Assembly: GCA_937927975.1 (NCBI GenBank)
Contig: CALEZT010000127.1
Location: 5,702 to 69,701, forward strand
DNA length: 64,000 nt
From: an uncultured Phycisphaerales bacterium
GTDB lineage: Bacteria > Planctomycetota > Phycisphaerae > Sedimentisphaerales > Anaerobacaceae
Reading direction: 5' to 3'
Of the stretch, positions 50,889 through 59,475 are shown piece after piece (the stretch's first letter is position 1; every line of letters begins with the position of its first letter). The notes beneath the pieces are model-generated. The model was not told where the DNA came from. It made no database searches and was given only the letters and a program-made list of their open reading frames with translations. A program made the translations under genes and the position numbers.

Positions 50889-51131
50889 AATGTGATCCCA
50901 ACTCCTGTTCCCTGTCGCCGGAGGGCGTCGGCTCCCAGGAACCGCCCACGCCCATACGGACCGGCACAAAACCGGTTATTGTAGCGGTTGGAGCGAGATC
51001 TGTAAAGCTCCTGGTTCGGATGCCGCGTCGCTGCGATTGGGTTTCTCTTGCGAAAGACCGCCTTTGACGCCATACTACCTTGCAGCGAAGCACCTCCGAA
51101 CAGACCGACATGAGCGGTATGGAGAGCATCT

Positions 51132-51932
51132 ATGAGGCAAAGAGCAGTGTGGCTGATCGCCTTGGGCGTCGGCCTTGTGGGATGCCATCGGGCGACCGGG
51201 CCATCGTCCGACTCGTCGAAACCCGACAATCGCAAACTCGTGGCCGACTGGTTCCAGATGCCCCCGGTTTCGGGGATCAATCGGCAGAACACCCTGATCC
51301 CGGTCCTTCGAATCGGCGGCAACTACTATACGACTTATCGCGGCCTGGAGATCCCGCTGCAGAAGACCCCGGAGGGGCTCAAGTGGAACCTGCTGCCCTC
51401 GCCCCTGGCGGACACCACGATCGGCTACTTCGGCCCGTCTTATCCCTGCTCCATCCGCGTCGTGGACCGGACTCGTGCGAACCTCGACCCTTCCTATTCC
51501 CCCGACGCGGCGCCGCCGGTCCTGATGACGAAGGCGAACGAGCCCGACGGCCTGCTCGACGCCACCGCGCCCCGCCCGCGAAAGCTCGACGACTTCGTCG
51601 GCGTCTACTATCCCGTCTGGTTCCCCTGGTTCCGCCTGGACATCCGCAAGGACGGCAGCCAATACCGGAGCGTGGAGCAGGTCCTGGCCTCGATCGAGCC
51701 GCCGCTCCAGTGGACGCCGCGAGGCAGAGCGCAGATGATCACCCCGTTCGCCGACGGGCTGGGCTTCGTCGGTTTCCCCGGCGACCCGCACAGCCTCGTG
51801 TACAACGAGACGCTCAAGCGTTTCGAACTCGTCCGAGCGGACAACGGCCTCAAAATGCCGCTGGCCAAGCTCCCGCCCAAGAAGGAGATCACCCTGCCCA
51901 CCCTGCCGATTGGAATCCCGACATGGAACTGA
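51132..51932 (+). CDS. hypothetical lipoprotein
   Basis: A 266-residue protein starting at ATG 51132. The N-terminus RQRAVWLIALGVGLVGCHRA is a lipoprotein signal with lipobox LVGC (Cys18), so the mature protein would be lipid-anchored outside the inner membrane. The rest has no family I recognise. It is rich in Pro and aromatic residues, with GGNYYTTYRGLEIPLQKTPE and VGVYYPVWFPWFRLDIRKDG as the most structured stretches. The gene is followed after 60 bases by an exported esterase on the same strand, and the two may be co-transcribed. Confidence 0.8.
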   Translation: MRQRAVWLIALGVGLVGCHRATGPSSDSSKPDNRKLVADWFQMPPVSGINRQNTLIPVLRIGGNYYTTYRGLEIPLQKTPEGLKWNLLPSPLADTTIGYFGPSYPCSIRVVDRTRANLDPSYSPDAAPPVLMTKANEPDGLLDATAPRPRKLDDFVGVYYPVWFPWFRLDIRKDGSQYRSVEQVLASIEPPLQWTPRGRAQMITPFADGLGFVGFPGDPHSLVYNETLKRFELVRADNGLKMPLAKLPPKKEITLPTLPIGIPTWN

Positions 51933-51992
51933 CGGCCCATTCCGCACTGGACTTCCGCAGGATGACAAGTGTGCAATGAAAGGAAGAACCGC

Positions 51993-52832
51993 ATGTTGCG
52001 ACTGCTCTTGGTAGCTCTTGCGTTCTTGAATCTAGCCACCGGCGCGATTGCCGTGCAGGACAACAGCCCGACGCAATACCGCGTCGAAAAAGACCTCCCT
52101 TACGTGGGCGAGGCCAAACCGACCACGGCGTACCAACTCGAACGGTGCCGCCTGGATCTGTACTATCCACAGGGCAAGACCGCTTTCGCCACCGTCGTCT
52201 GGTTCCACGGCGGCGGACTGACCGGCGGCAACCGGCACATCCCAACCGGGCTCCAGAATCAGGGCCTGGCCATCGTGGCCGTCAACTACCGCCTGTCCCC
52301 CAAGGCCACCTGTCCCGCTTACATCGAGGACGCCGCGGCGGCCGTCGCCTGGACGTTCCGCAACATCGCCGCTCACGGCGGCGACCCGAACAAGATCTTC
52401 GTCTCCGGCCACTCCGCCGGCGGGTATCTCACCAGCATGGTCGGCCTGGACAAGCGATGGCTGGCCGCCTGCGGGATCGACGCCGACCGAATCGCGGGTC
52501 TGATCCCCCTCAGCGGCCAGACCATCACGCACAGCACGATCCGCCAGGAGCGAGGACTCCCCGAGAGGGTCCCGCTGATCGACTCATTCGCGCCGCTCCA
52601 CCACATCCGCGCGGACGCCCCGCCCATCCTCCTGATGACGGGCGACCGCGAGATGGAGATGGTCGGCCGCTACGAGGAGAACGCCTATCTCATGCGGATG
52701 CTCAAGATCGTGGGCCATCCGGATGTTACGCTCTATGAGTTCCAGGGCTACGGCCACGACATGGTCGAGCCCGCCATGGGCCCGATGCTCAGATGGATCA
52801 AAGGAAGAACGGCCGCCAGACCGGCGCAGTAG
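51993..52832 (+). CDS. exported alpha/beta-hydrolase (esterase/lipase type)
   Basis: A 279-residue protein. ATG 51993 follows GAAAGGAAGAACC. The signal peptide (MLRLLLVALAFLNLATGAIA) is followed by an alpha/beta-hydrolase fold of the hormone-sensitive lipase/carboxylesterase kind: the oxyanion loop WFHGGGLTGG near residue 70, the nucleophile elbow SGHSAGGYL (Ser near 132), the acid in LLMTGDREMEM and the histidine in GYGHDMVEP near 262. It hydrolyses short esters outside the cytoplasm, perhaps acetyl or feruloyl groups on polysaccharides; that last point is inference from the surrounding glycan-related genes. Confidence 0.92.
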   Translation: MLRLLLVALAFLNLATGAIAVQDNSPTQYRVEKDLPYVGEAKPTTAYQLERCRLDLYYPQGKTAFATVVWFHGGGLTGGNRHIPTGLQNQGLAIVAVNYRLSPKATCPAYIEDAAAAVAWTFRNIAAHGGDPNKIFVSGHSAGGYLTSMVGLDKRWLAACGIDADRIAGLIPLSGQTITHSTIRQERGLPERVPLIDSFAPLHHIRADAPPILLMTGDREMEMVGRYEENAYLMRMLKIVGHPDVTLYEFQGYGHDMVEPAMGPMLRWIKGRTAARPAQ

Positions 52833-53160
52833 GCGACAAAGGCGCCTTTCATGCCTGTGCGCGTCTCGTTTTCCCGCTTTCTTGCGAAATCCCTCGCGAA
52901 ATGGGGCAGGCGACCCCACACCCCACAATAAATCCAGCCATTCAAGCGTCTTGCTGGATGATGACGAAGAACACCCATGATCGCGTGGTCATTCGCCTGC
53001 GGTCGTGAGAGACCGTAAAGCTCTTTCTCATCGGGACTTGGACGACTGCTCCACACGCGTCGCCCCGTGCATGGACCGATCGCACGGTTGACTTGGAAGC
53101 CCCCATCCTCTACAATGAAGGGTGGCTGCAACAAGGTTTCCTGCTCTTAGGAGAAAGCCT
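52833..53160. other. 328-base gap without a gene
   Basis: Nothing recognised. The leader of the next + strand gene presumably lies near 53100-53160, where AGGAGAAAGCCT precedes the ATG at 53161. Confidence 0.5.
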
Positions 53161-54144
53161 ATGGACTCTGGGAATGACAGCCAGGTATGGCGGTACAAGT
53201 GGCACATCGCAATCATCGCGATCACGCTTGCAGTCGTGCTCCTCTTGTCGATCTTCACGAACGTCTTCGAGAAATCCGAGAGCGTCCGGCAGCCCGTCTT
53301 TCTCCTGGGCGGCCTGATCTTCCTGGGAGCCCTGCTGGCGACCTTGTCGAGAGTCTCCCGCATTGTCGACACGCTCAACGAGAACAGCGCCCGGCTGGAA
53401 GAAGCGAGCAAGGCCTTGAGCAACATCCGCGACGGCCTGATGCAGATCAATCACAGCACGCGGATCAGCGACGCCGCCAAGGCCATCGCCTTCCGCGAGG
53501 AAGACAAACGATCCCTGCGGGAAGCGGTCTTCGAGCGGCTCAAACAGAACGACTTCGACGGCGCCTACGAGATCGTCGATGAGATCGAGAACCGTTCGGA
53601 ATACCGCCTCCTGGCCGAGCAGCTTCGCCGCCAGGTGGACGACTACCGCAACGCCACCGAGGACGAGCGGGTCGATCAGGGCATTGTCGAGGTCGAACGG
53701 CTGTTCGACTCCTGCCAGTGGATCAAGGCCAGCCTGCAGATCGAATCCCTGATTCGTGCGCACCCGATGTCCGAGAAAATGAAGTCCCTGCGTCAGGAAC
53801 TGGTCGAGCGAAAGGAAGAGCGAAAGAGGATTCTGCTGGCCGCCTGGGACGACGCTGTGACGCGACAGGAAACCGACCGCAGCCTCTCCATCCTCCGGGA
53901 ACTGGACATGTACCTGACGCCCAACGAGGCCCTGGCCCTCCAGGAGGCCGCCAAGGACGTCTTCCGAACGAAGCTGCACAACCTGGGCGTGCAGTTCGCG
54001 ATGGCGGTCTCCGACAAGCAGTGGACCAACGCGCTGGACATCGGCCAGCAAATCATCAAGGACTTCCCGAACAGCCGAATGTGCGGCGAAATCCGCGAGA
54101 AGCTCCACGTGCTCCGCCAGAACGTCCAGATGGCGAACAACTGA
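53161..54144 (+). CDS. membrane-anchored coiled-coil/helical-repeat protein
   Basis: A 327-residue protein. ATG 53161 is chosen for the TAGGAGAAAGCC site just before it. Two hydrophobic segments (about residues 15-35 and 47-65) anchor it in the inner membrane. A coiled coil follows (about 68-130, IVDTLNENSARLEEASKALS). The rest is a series of helix pairs (about 135-325) that looks TPR-like (NDFDGAYEIVDEIENR, CQWIKASLQIESLIRAHP, KQWTNALDIGQQIIKDFPNS). TPR proteins scaffold other proteins; the partner here is unknown. No family name can be given. Confidence 0.8.
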   Translation: MDSGNDSQVWRYKWHIAIIAITLAVVLLLSIFTNVFEKSESVRQPVFLLGGLIFLGALLATLSRVSRIVDTLNENSARLEEASKALSNIRDGLMQINHSTRISDAAKAIAFREEDKRSLREAVFERLKQNDFDGAYEIVDEIENRSEYRLLAEQLRRQVDDYRNATEDERVDQGIVEVERLFDSCQWIKASLQIESLIRAHPMSEKMKSLRQELVERKEERKRILLAAWDDAVTRQETDRSLSILRELDMYLTPNEALALQEAAKDVFRTKLHNLGVQFAMAVSDKQWTNALDIGQQIIKDFPNSRMCGEIREKLHVLRQNVQMANN

Positions 54145-54241
54145 TAGGAAGTGTGAAGTTTCAAGTGTGGAGCTTGAAGGGGAAGAACTCTATGTCTTGT
54201 TCCCTTCGCTTCAAACTTGACACTTCAAACTTGAAACTCGC

Positions 54242-54787
54242 TCACTGGAAATCGAACAGCGACTGGGTCTTGACCATCGTGACCTGGTCGGGATAGGCTG
54301 CGAACGTGTGGATGTGCAGCTCGCTGCGACGGGCCTCGAAGTCGATGTAGCAGAACGGCTGGAGACTGTCCACCTCCAGCTCGGGGAACTTCACGAACAC
54401 CCCGCGATTGCGGGCGAACCGCTCCAGGTCCGTGTGGCTCTGGCGGTACAGATTCGGGCTCATCTTCTCGATCTGGAAATCGGTCATGTAGCTGACGCCG
54501 CGACTGAGGGTACACTTGTGGGTCCGCGGCCCGCGGAACTGAAATCGCTCGACCAGACCCCGGTGCGGCAGCAACTGCCCCGGCGTGCTGACCACTTCGC
54601 TCAAACACACGTCGCCTGCGAACACGCTGACCACATGGGTGCAGCCCGTCACCCAAATCAAGGCCTCGTACTTCTCGGTCTTGAGCTGGCGGCTGGCGTA
54701 GAGCTGGAACAGTTCCGGATGCAACGGCCGCTGGAACAGGCTGAAAGTCAGTTGGTCGATGGCAACGTTGATTTGCGGCGATTCCAT
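54242..54787 (-). CDS. hypothetical protein, possibly DUF2617-like
   Basis: A 181-residue protein with no signal peptide. ATG 54787 is preferred, as the upstream extension to 54862 is poorly composed. The start INVAIDQLTFSLFQRPLHPE and the segments HKCTLSRGVSYMTDFQIEKM and YIDFEARRSELHIHTFAAYP are conserved-looking, with several His and Arg residues. My recollection is that DUF2617 proteins share the L-x-F-x-L-F-x-R-P-L-H-P-E-L-F start, but I cannot verify this. No function is assigned. It converges with the TPR-like gene. Confidence 0.75.
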   Translation of the reverse strand: MESPQINVAIDQLTFSLFQRPLHPELFQLYASRQLKTEKYEALIWVTGCTHVVSVFAGDVCLSEVVSTPGQLLPHRGLVERFQFRGPRTHKCTLSRGVSYMTDFQIEKMSPNLYRQSHTDLERFARNRGVFVKFPELEVDSLQPFCYIDFEARRSELHIHTFAAYPDQVTMVKTQSLFDFQ

Positions 54788-54994
54788 AACGAATAACCCC
54801 GAAAAACACGCTTCAATCTTTCGGCCTATTATAGCCGATTCGACCGTCTGATTCAAGTGCAATATCAGTGCTGATAACGCCGTTTCGGGCCCTTATGGGA
54901 CGATTGTTTCGCAACCTCTGGAGATCACACGAGTAAGGAGAAACCAGTTTTTTTCCGGGGTTCCAACAGAGCCCAACGCGGACGTCGGGCCTGC

Positions 54995-55918
54995 CTAGCG
55001 GGCGAAGAACAGGGCGTTCATGACGGTGGCGATAATGTCGTAGAATGCGTGGGTGCCGGCGGTGATGCCGAACCCGCGGATGGCGAACAGCAGAGCGAAG
55101 TACACCCCTGCGATCGTGCGGAAGCCGAACTCCGTCCAGAGAAACGGAGCGCTGCGGCCCAACTGCCCGTCGACCCAGATGATGTGATGATGGGCGCTGA
55201 ACAGCGCCGCGGAGATCATCACCGACAGGACCACCGCGTTCTGATGGCCCAGGCCGATCAGGTCCTGAAACAGCACCATCAGGACACAGATCAGGATCAG
55301 GCGAAAGACCAGCTCTTCGTAGATCCCTGCGCCGACGCCTGTGATGACGTCGGCCATCAAAGACCGCTGGGGTGCGCCTCCGGCTGCGAGACCATCCGCC
55401 ATCAAACGCCCCACTCCCGGCGCCCCCTCTCCCTGTAGAGCGGAGCAGGCGACAACCTGTGGGCCCGTGGGGTCGAATCGCGCGACAGGGTCGGGGTGCG
55501 CCGCCGAGCTGTTGAACAGCAGGCTCAGGATGATCAAGGGCACCGCCAGAGAGACGCACTCGAACACCATGGGCGTGTAGTCGCCCAGACAGAAATACCA
55601 CGGCTTCTTCGACGCGATCTGCAGGCCGATGAGAATGACCACCACCATCATCGGCGGCGCGATCCAGGCGAACCGGGCGCCGGTGCCGAGGTGGCGAAGC
55701 AGGTTCTGCAGCCAGACGAAGGCCACCACCCGAACCTGGACCTGGTTCAGAACGTCCGTGTTGATCAGGATCGTGCCAAGCTCATAGAAGATGATGAACG
55801 GCAACAGGAAGGCGATCGCATACACCGGCCGGCTCGTCCGTTCCAGGTACGAGTCCTGGGCGAAGTTGAGCAACTGAGCGGTCGCGTAGTCCTTCTTGTG
55901 GTTCTTTCGGCCGGCCAT
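54995..55918 (-). CDS. CPBP family intramembrane glutamic endopeptidase
   Basis: A 307-residue multi-pass membrane protein. ATG 55918 is the start used (an AAAGGG lies a little far upstream); the frame before it is poorly composed. The CPBP (CAAX protease and bacteriocin-processing) motifs are present: EELVFR with Glu201, Glu202 and Arg206, FSAHHHIIW near residue 235 and THAFYDIIATV near 295. Such proteases cut substrates within the membrane. About six hydrophobic segments are seen. Between helices, residues ~140-190 form a Pro/Gly/Ala-rich hydrophilic loop (VARFDPTGPQVVACSALQGE) that is not typical of the family and may be an in-frame insertion. The next gene on the other strand begins 178 bases away. 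Confidence 0.9.
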   Translation of the reverse strand: MAGRKNHKKDYATAQLLNFAQDSYLERTSRPVYAIAFLLPFIIFYELGTILINTDVLNQVQVRVVAFVWLQNLLRHLGTGARFAWIAPPMMVVVILIGLQIASKKPWYFCLGDYTPMVFECVSLAVPLIILSLLFNSSAAHPDPVARFDPTGPQVVACSALQGEGAPGVGRLMADGLAAGGAPQRSLMADVITGVGAGIYEELVFRLILICVLMVLFQDLIGLGHQNAVVLSVMISAALFSAHHHIIWVDGQLGRSAPFLWTEFGFRTIAGVYFALLFAIRGFGITAGTHAFYDIIATVMNALFFAR

Positions 55919-56095
55919 CGGCAACGAGACCCTTTCGCGGTCCTGCAATCCTTTCGCTTGACCCCCCGGAATCGCACCGGTGAAATCCTTGGGAGTGTAC
56001 TTCAAACGAATGAAGATTACAATAGGTCCGAGTATCGCGCGAGCCGCCCGCCGGGTTGATGCGGCGGTCCCAAGAACGCAACGACGCAGGAGAAC

Positions 56096-56782
56096 ATGGC
56101 GAATCGAATGAAGACGACACGAGAGAAACTCTTCGAGATCTACCGCCTGCTCTTCGATTTTTTCGGGCCTCAGCACTGGTGGCCCGGCCAGACCCCTTTC
56201 GAAATCGCCATCGGCGCCATCCTGACGCAGAACACCAGTTGGAGCAACGTCGAGAAGGCCATCGCCAACATCGAGGCCGCAGGCTGCCTCGACGCCCACA
56301 AGCTTCACGCGCTCGACATGGAACAGCTCGAACCGCTGATCCACCCGGCCGGCTACTTCCGCGTGAAGGCCAAGCGGTTGCGGAACTTCACCACCTGGCT
56401 GTGCGACCGCTACGGCGGCGACATGCAGGCCCTCGAAGACATCGCCGCGGGTCGCCTGCGTGAAGAGCTCCTGACCATCTCGGGCATCGGCCCGGAAACC
56501 GCCGACTCGATCCTGCTCTACGCTTTGAACCGCCCGATCTTCGTCGTGGACACCTACACCGCCAGGGTAATGGTCCGTCACGGCCTGATCCCCGCCGAGG
56601 GCCTGGAGTACAGCCAGTTGCAGGACCTCTTCATGTCCAACCTCGAGCCCGACGTCGCCTTGTTCAACGAGTTCCACGCCCTCTTGGTCATGACCGGAAA
56701 AGACTACTGCAAACCCCGCCCCAAGTGCCATGCCTGCCCCCTCAATCCCCTGCCCCACCGAATCGACATCGAATGCTCCTGA
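56096..56782 (+). CDS. endonuclease III-like HhH-GPD DNA glycosylase
   Basis: A 228-residue protein of the endonuclease III-related (COG2231-like) branch of base-excision DNA glycosylases. It has WWPGQTPFEIAIGAILTQNT near residue 35, the helix-hairpin-helix LTISGIGPETADSILLYALN near 125, and FVVDTYTARVMVRHG with the catalytic Asp (VDT). The lysine that makes endonuclease III a lyase (GRKTA) is Glu here (GPETA), so it is probably a mono-functional glycosylase. The C-terminal cysteines (YCKPRPKCHACPL and a final Cys) may bind a 4Fe-4S cluster. The start is ATG 56096, with CAGGAGAAC upstream. Confidence 0.9.
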   Translation: MANRMKTTREKLFEIYRLLFDFFGPQHWWPGQTPFEIAIGAILTQNTSWSNVEKAIANIEAAGCLDAHKLHALDMEQLEPLIHPAGYFRVKAKRLRNFTTWLCDRYGGDMQALEDIAAGRLREELLTISGIGPETADSILLYALNRPIFVVDTYTARVMVRHGLIPAEGLEYSQLQDLFMSNLEPDVALFNEFHALLVMTGKDYCKPRPKCHACPLNPLPHRIDIECS

Positions 56783-57111
56783 GCCTCTCCCGATATCGCC
56801 CCCGCCCGCCTGCGACGCCCCGCGCTCGCGACGAGGCCGGGTGACGCCGGCTTCGATACCCCCATCGATGTCGTACACAAATGAATAATTTCACCGTCCG
56901 TCCCTTACTCCTGGCCCCCGCAAGGCTTGCGCGCAGCCCTCCTCGCCATTATTCTATTGACATACGACCAGTCTGAATTTATTCTATATTCACCAGCCTC
57001 CGGGCTGGGCCGCAAAGCGGCCATCCGGCGGGGCGACGCGCGCGTCGCCCTTCTGCGAGATACGAGTCACGAGACACGGGCCACGAGCGACGGTCCCAAA
57101 GGAGGTGCTCG
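56783..57111. other. gap with two palindromes and a dispersed motif
   Basis: A 329-base gap. GGCCGC-AAA-GCGGCC (57008-57022) and a perfect 20-bp palindrome GGGCGACGCGCGCGTCGCCC (57031-57050) sit side by side, similar in form to the double hairpin in ygiQ. Just after is a CACGAGACACGGGCCACGAG motif (57068-57087) that recurs in variants at 58796, 59176, 62640 and 62991. No gene is seen. Confidence 0.6.
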
Positions 57112-57855
57112 ATGAACGATCGATGTTGCGCCAACTGCCGATTAGCCCTGATGCTGCGAAACGCCGACCCTGGGGCGATGGTCTGCGTCACGCGTCCGGA
57201 CGCTCCGGGCGAGCCCACTCGGGTCGCTCCCTGCGACGGGTGCCCCGCGTTCGAGCCCCGGCCCGACCCGCCGCAGCGGGCCCAGCCGGGCGACCCGCCC
57301 GACGACCGATCCGCCCTGATCCCGCTGACCCGGAACACCGTCGCGGTGGTCGACATCGAGGACTTCGCCTGGCTCAGCCGGCACAAATGGCACGCCAAGA
57401 AGCTCGGCGGCAACTTCTACGCCTGCCGGCACGAGAAGGGCCGCACGATCCTCATGCACCGCGAGATCATGCACGCCCCCAAGGGCATGGTCGTCGACCA
57501 CAAGAAAGACGGCACGCTGAACAACCGCCGGCGGAACCTGCGAGTCTGCACCCAAGGCCAGAACCGGGCCAACAGCCGCCCCCGCCGCGGGCGGTCGGGC
57601 TTCAAAGGCGTCTATCCGCAGGGCGACAAGTGGTACGGCCTGGTCGAGCGAAGCGGCAAGCAGCACTACGCCGGCACCTTCCCCACGCCGGAGGAGGCCG
57701 CCCGCTCCCGCGACCGCCTGGCAGTAAGACTCTTCGGCGAATACGCCTGGCTCAACTTCCCCAACGAGATCCGAATCGTCGCCTTCCGCGGCACAATCCG
57801 CGTGCACGTGCAAATCACGGCGACGATGACGGTCCGTAGAAGCGTGGAAGCGTAG
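57112..57855 (+). CDS. HNH endonuclease with C-terminal AP2 DNA-binding domain
   Basis: A 247-residue protein starting at ATG 57112 after AAAGGAGGTGCTCG. Residues ~5-45 hold five Cys (CCANC, VCV, CDGC) likely to bind zinc. An HNH nuclease domain follows (about 100-150): MHREIMHAP, VVDHKKDGTLNNRRRNLRVC. An AP2 domain fills about 160-220: GFKGVYPQGDKWYGLVERSG, YAGTFPTPEEAARSRDRLAV, GEYAWLNFP. AP2-HNH proteins are typical of homing endonucleases and phage-related mobile DNA. No intron, intein or partner gene is visible, so it is a free-standing gene that may mobilise itself. Confidence 0.92.
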   Translation: MNDRCCANCRLALMLRNADPGAMVCVTRPDAPGEPTRVAPCDGCPAFEPRPDPPQRAQPGDPPDDRSALIPLTRNTVAVVDIEDFAWLSRHKWHAKKLGGNFYACRHEKGRTILMHREIMHAPKGMVVDHKKDGTLNNRRRNLRVCTQGQNRANSRPRRGRSGFKGVYPQGDKWYGLVERSGKQHYAGTFPTPEEAARSRDRLAVRLFGEYAWLNFPNEIRIVAFRGTIRVHVQITATMTVRRSVEA

Positions 57856-58014
57856 AGGCGTCGATGCGTTCGGAAAGCCCCTGCGGGCACGGGCCGGACA
57901 ACGCTTGCACGCTCATACGCCATTCCTTGCATGGAAACAGGCTTGTGTTCTCATGCGTAGGGTGATAGAATGCACCGTGAGTGATCCAGAATGGTTCAGA
58001 CTTGAGGTATCGCC

Positions 58015-58278
58015 ATGAAATCGATCACCATACACGATCTCGACGATTCGCTGGAAGCCTTGATCGAAGAAAAGGCCAAGGAACACGGATTGAGCATGAA
58101 CAAGACGGTCAAAATGCTGCTGCGCAAGGCCCTGGGCTTGGACTCCGGCGGGAACGGCAACGGGGATCGCAAGGCCGACTTCGACGAGTTCTGCGGAGGT
58201 TGGACCAAGGCCGACGCGACCGAGTTCGAGCGGAACACGAAGGACTTCCGGAAGGTCGACCTGCGAGACTGGCGATGA
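58015..58278 (+). CDS. ribbon-helix-helix antitoxin (FitA/VapB-like)
   Basis: An 87-residue protein starting at ATG 58015. The N-terminal half (MKSITIHDLDDSLEALIEEK, then GLSMNKTVKMLLRKALGL) is a ribbon-helix-helix DNA-binding domain. The C-terminal half, after a flexible GGNGNG linker, is acidic and aromatic (DEFCGGWTKADATEFERN) and is the usual toxin-wrapping tail. It overlaps the PIN gene by 4 bases (ATGA). In such pairs the antitoxin blocks the PIN nuclease and represses its own operon. Confidence 0.92.
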   Translation: MKSITIHDLDDSLEALIEEKAKEHGLSMNKTVKMLLRKALGLDSGGNGNGDRKADFDEFCGGWTKADATEFERNTKDFRKVDLRDWR

Positions 58279-58676
58279 AGAAGATCCTGCTCGACACCAG
58301 CGCATACAGCCGACTCCGTCAAGGGAGCGAAGAGGTCCTCGACGTCCTGAGCCACGCCGATCTCGTCCACATGTCCGTGTTCGTCCTGGGTGAGTTGTAC
58401 GCCGGCTTCAAGGGAGGCTCGAAAGAAGCCGCCAACCGCGAACTATTCGAGCGATTCCTCAAGCGACCTACGGTTCGCGTCCTCGCCGCCACGAAGGAAA
58501 CCGCGGAAGTCTTCGCCGAGATCAAGAACACCTTGAAACGGGCCGGCACGCCCCTGCCGCTCAACGACGTATGGATCGCGGCCCACGCCGTGGAGACCGG
58601 CTCGGTCGTAGTGACCTTCGACTCCCACTTCCGCCAGATCCCCGGCCTCCGCCTGTGGGAGCACATGCCGAGATAA
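58275..58676 (+). CDS. PIN-domain toxin (VapC-like ribonuclease)
   Basis: A 133-residue PIN-domain ribonuclease. ATG 58275 overlaps the antitoxin stop. The four acidic active-site residues are visible: Asp in ILLDTSAYS near residue 6, Glu in VLGELYAGF near 40, Asp in LNDVWIAAHA near 98 and Asp in VTFDSHFRQIPGL near 116. VapC toxins cut specific tRNA or rRNA sites when not bound by the partner antitoxin. Confidence 0.94.
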   Translation: MKKILLDTSAYSRLRQGSEEVLDVLSHADLVHMSVFVLGELYAGFKGGSKEAANRELFERFLKRPTVRVLAATKETAEVFAEIKNTLKRAGTPLPLNDVWIAAHAVETGSVVVTFDSHFRQIPGLRLWEHMPR

Positions 58677-58756
58677 GCACATTGTGTCGGATCCCCTCTC
58701 AAAAACAGGCCCCGGAGTCGCCTGCTGGAAAACAATACCTGACACCGTCGCTTCCT

Positions 58757-58806
58757 CATCGATGAGAATCTGCCCTGCTTCGAGGAGAGCAGGGGCCCGT
58801 GATCCG
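58757..58806 (+). pseudogene. fragment of the GFA gene 3' end
   Basis: CATCGATGAGAATCTGCCCT and the following ~30 bases repeat 62513-62562, the last codons of the GFA-family gene, including the stop TGA, with two or three differences. There is no start or upstream part. It is a fragment in the same orientation as its parent, 3.7 kb away. Confidence 0.75.
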
Positions 58807-58898
58807 TGGCCGGTGCGGCGGAGCCGCGTGGGAGCGTGGGAGCGACAGGATTCACTGACCCGCGTGTCTGCGAACGCTTTCCCGCTTCTACCTCTTTC

Positions 58899-59111
58899 TC
58901 ACGTGTGCGCCCCGGTGTGAATGTAGATTCTGCTGTGTTCGTCGTCGATGTAGACTTGCCAGTACTCTCCGCCGTTCGAGGGTTGGATGGCCGTGGCCCC
59001 GAAGCGATGGAACAAGTCCCTCGCGCAGCGATCGCAGGTCTTCGCATCCAGGTTCTTGACCGCGGCCTGGAAGGCCGCCGGGTCCATGTTGACCAGTTCT
59101 TGCGTTGTCAT
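58899..59111 (-). CDS. hypothetical small protein
   Basis: A 70-residue protein starting at ATG 59111 behind AGGGGAGAT, a strong ribosome site, so the gene is probably real. It has a helical start (TTQELVNMDPAAFQAAVKNL), a C-x2-C pair (TCDRCARDLFHRFG) and a beta-rich tail (GGEYWQVYIDDEHSRIYIHT). No family is recognised. It is alone on the minus strand in the accessory region. Confidence 0.65.
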   Translation of the reverse strand: MTTQELVNMDPAAFQAAVKNLDAKTCDRCARDLFHRFGATAIQPSNGGEYWQVYIDDEHSRIYIHTGAHT

Positions 59112-59279
59112 ATCTCCCCTACGTTACCAAGTCGCCGCCGCCCCGTCCAGCCCTTGCCAAACCGGCTCCGCATCTCCGACGGGTCACGAGCCACGGCGTC
59201 TCAACCACGAAGCTCCCAGCGCGGCCTCCGGCCGGAACGCTTCACGGTTCACGAGGCCCGTGGCACATTCCCTCCGACG

Positions 59280-59475
59280 CATCCACGCTTCCACGCGGCG
59301 AAGCCGCTCTTGACACCCCGCCCCTTCCGCTCCATAATCACACCGTCGCTCAGCCGCTCCGAGTGACGAGCGACCAGCGACAAAACGCGCGGTTCCCGTC
59401 CGCAGGTTGGCCCGCAGCGGTCCCATGAGGACAGCGAGGCGTTGCGAGAGGCCCCTTTGAGGTTGAGGATGTGCC
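59280..59475. repeat. copy 1 of a ~200-bp dispersed repeat
   Basis: About 85-88% identical by eye to 63121-63330, in the same orientation. Shared landmarks: CACGCTTCCACGCGGCGAAG, GCTCTTGACACCCCGCCCC, GCTCCATAATCAC, CAGCCGCTCCGAG, CGCAGGTTGGCCCGCAGCGG and GCGAGGCGTTGCGAGA, ending GAGGATG. It provides the ribosome-site-like sequence in front of the next gene. Confidence 0.85.

Noticed and set aside
54995..56878. Extension of the CPBP protease frame upstream to 56878
   Set aside because: Residues before the ATG at 55918 are antisense to the endonuclease III-like gene and show no family pattern.
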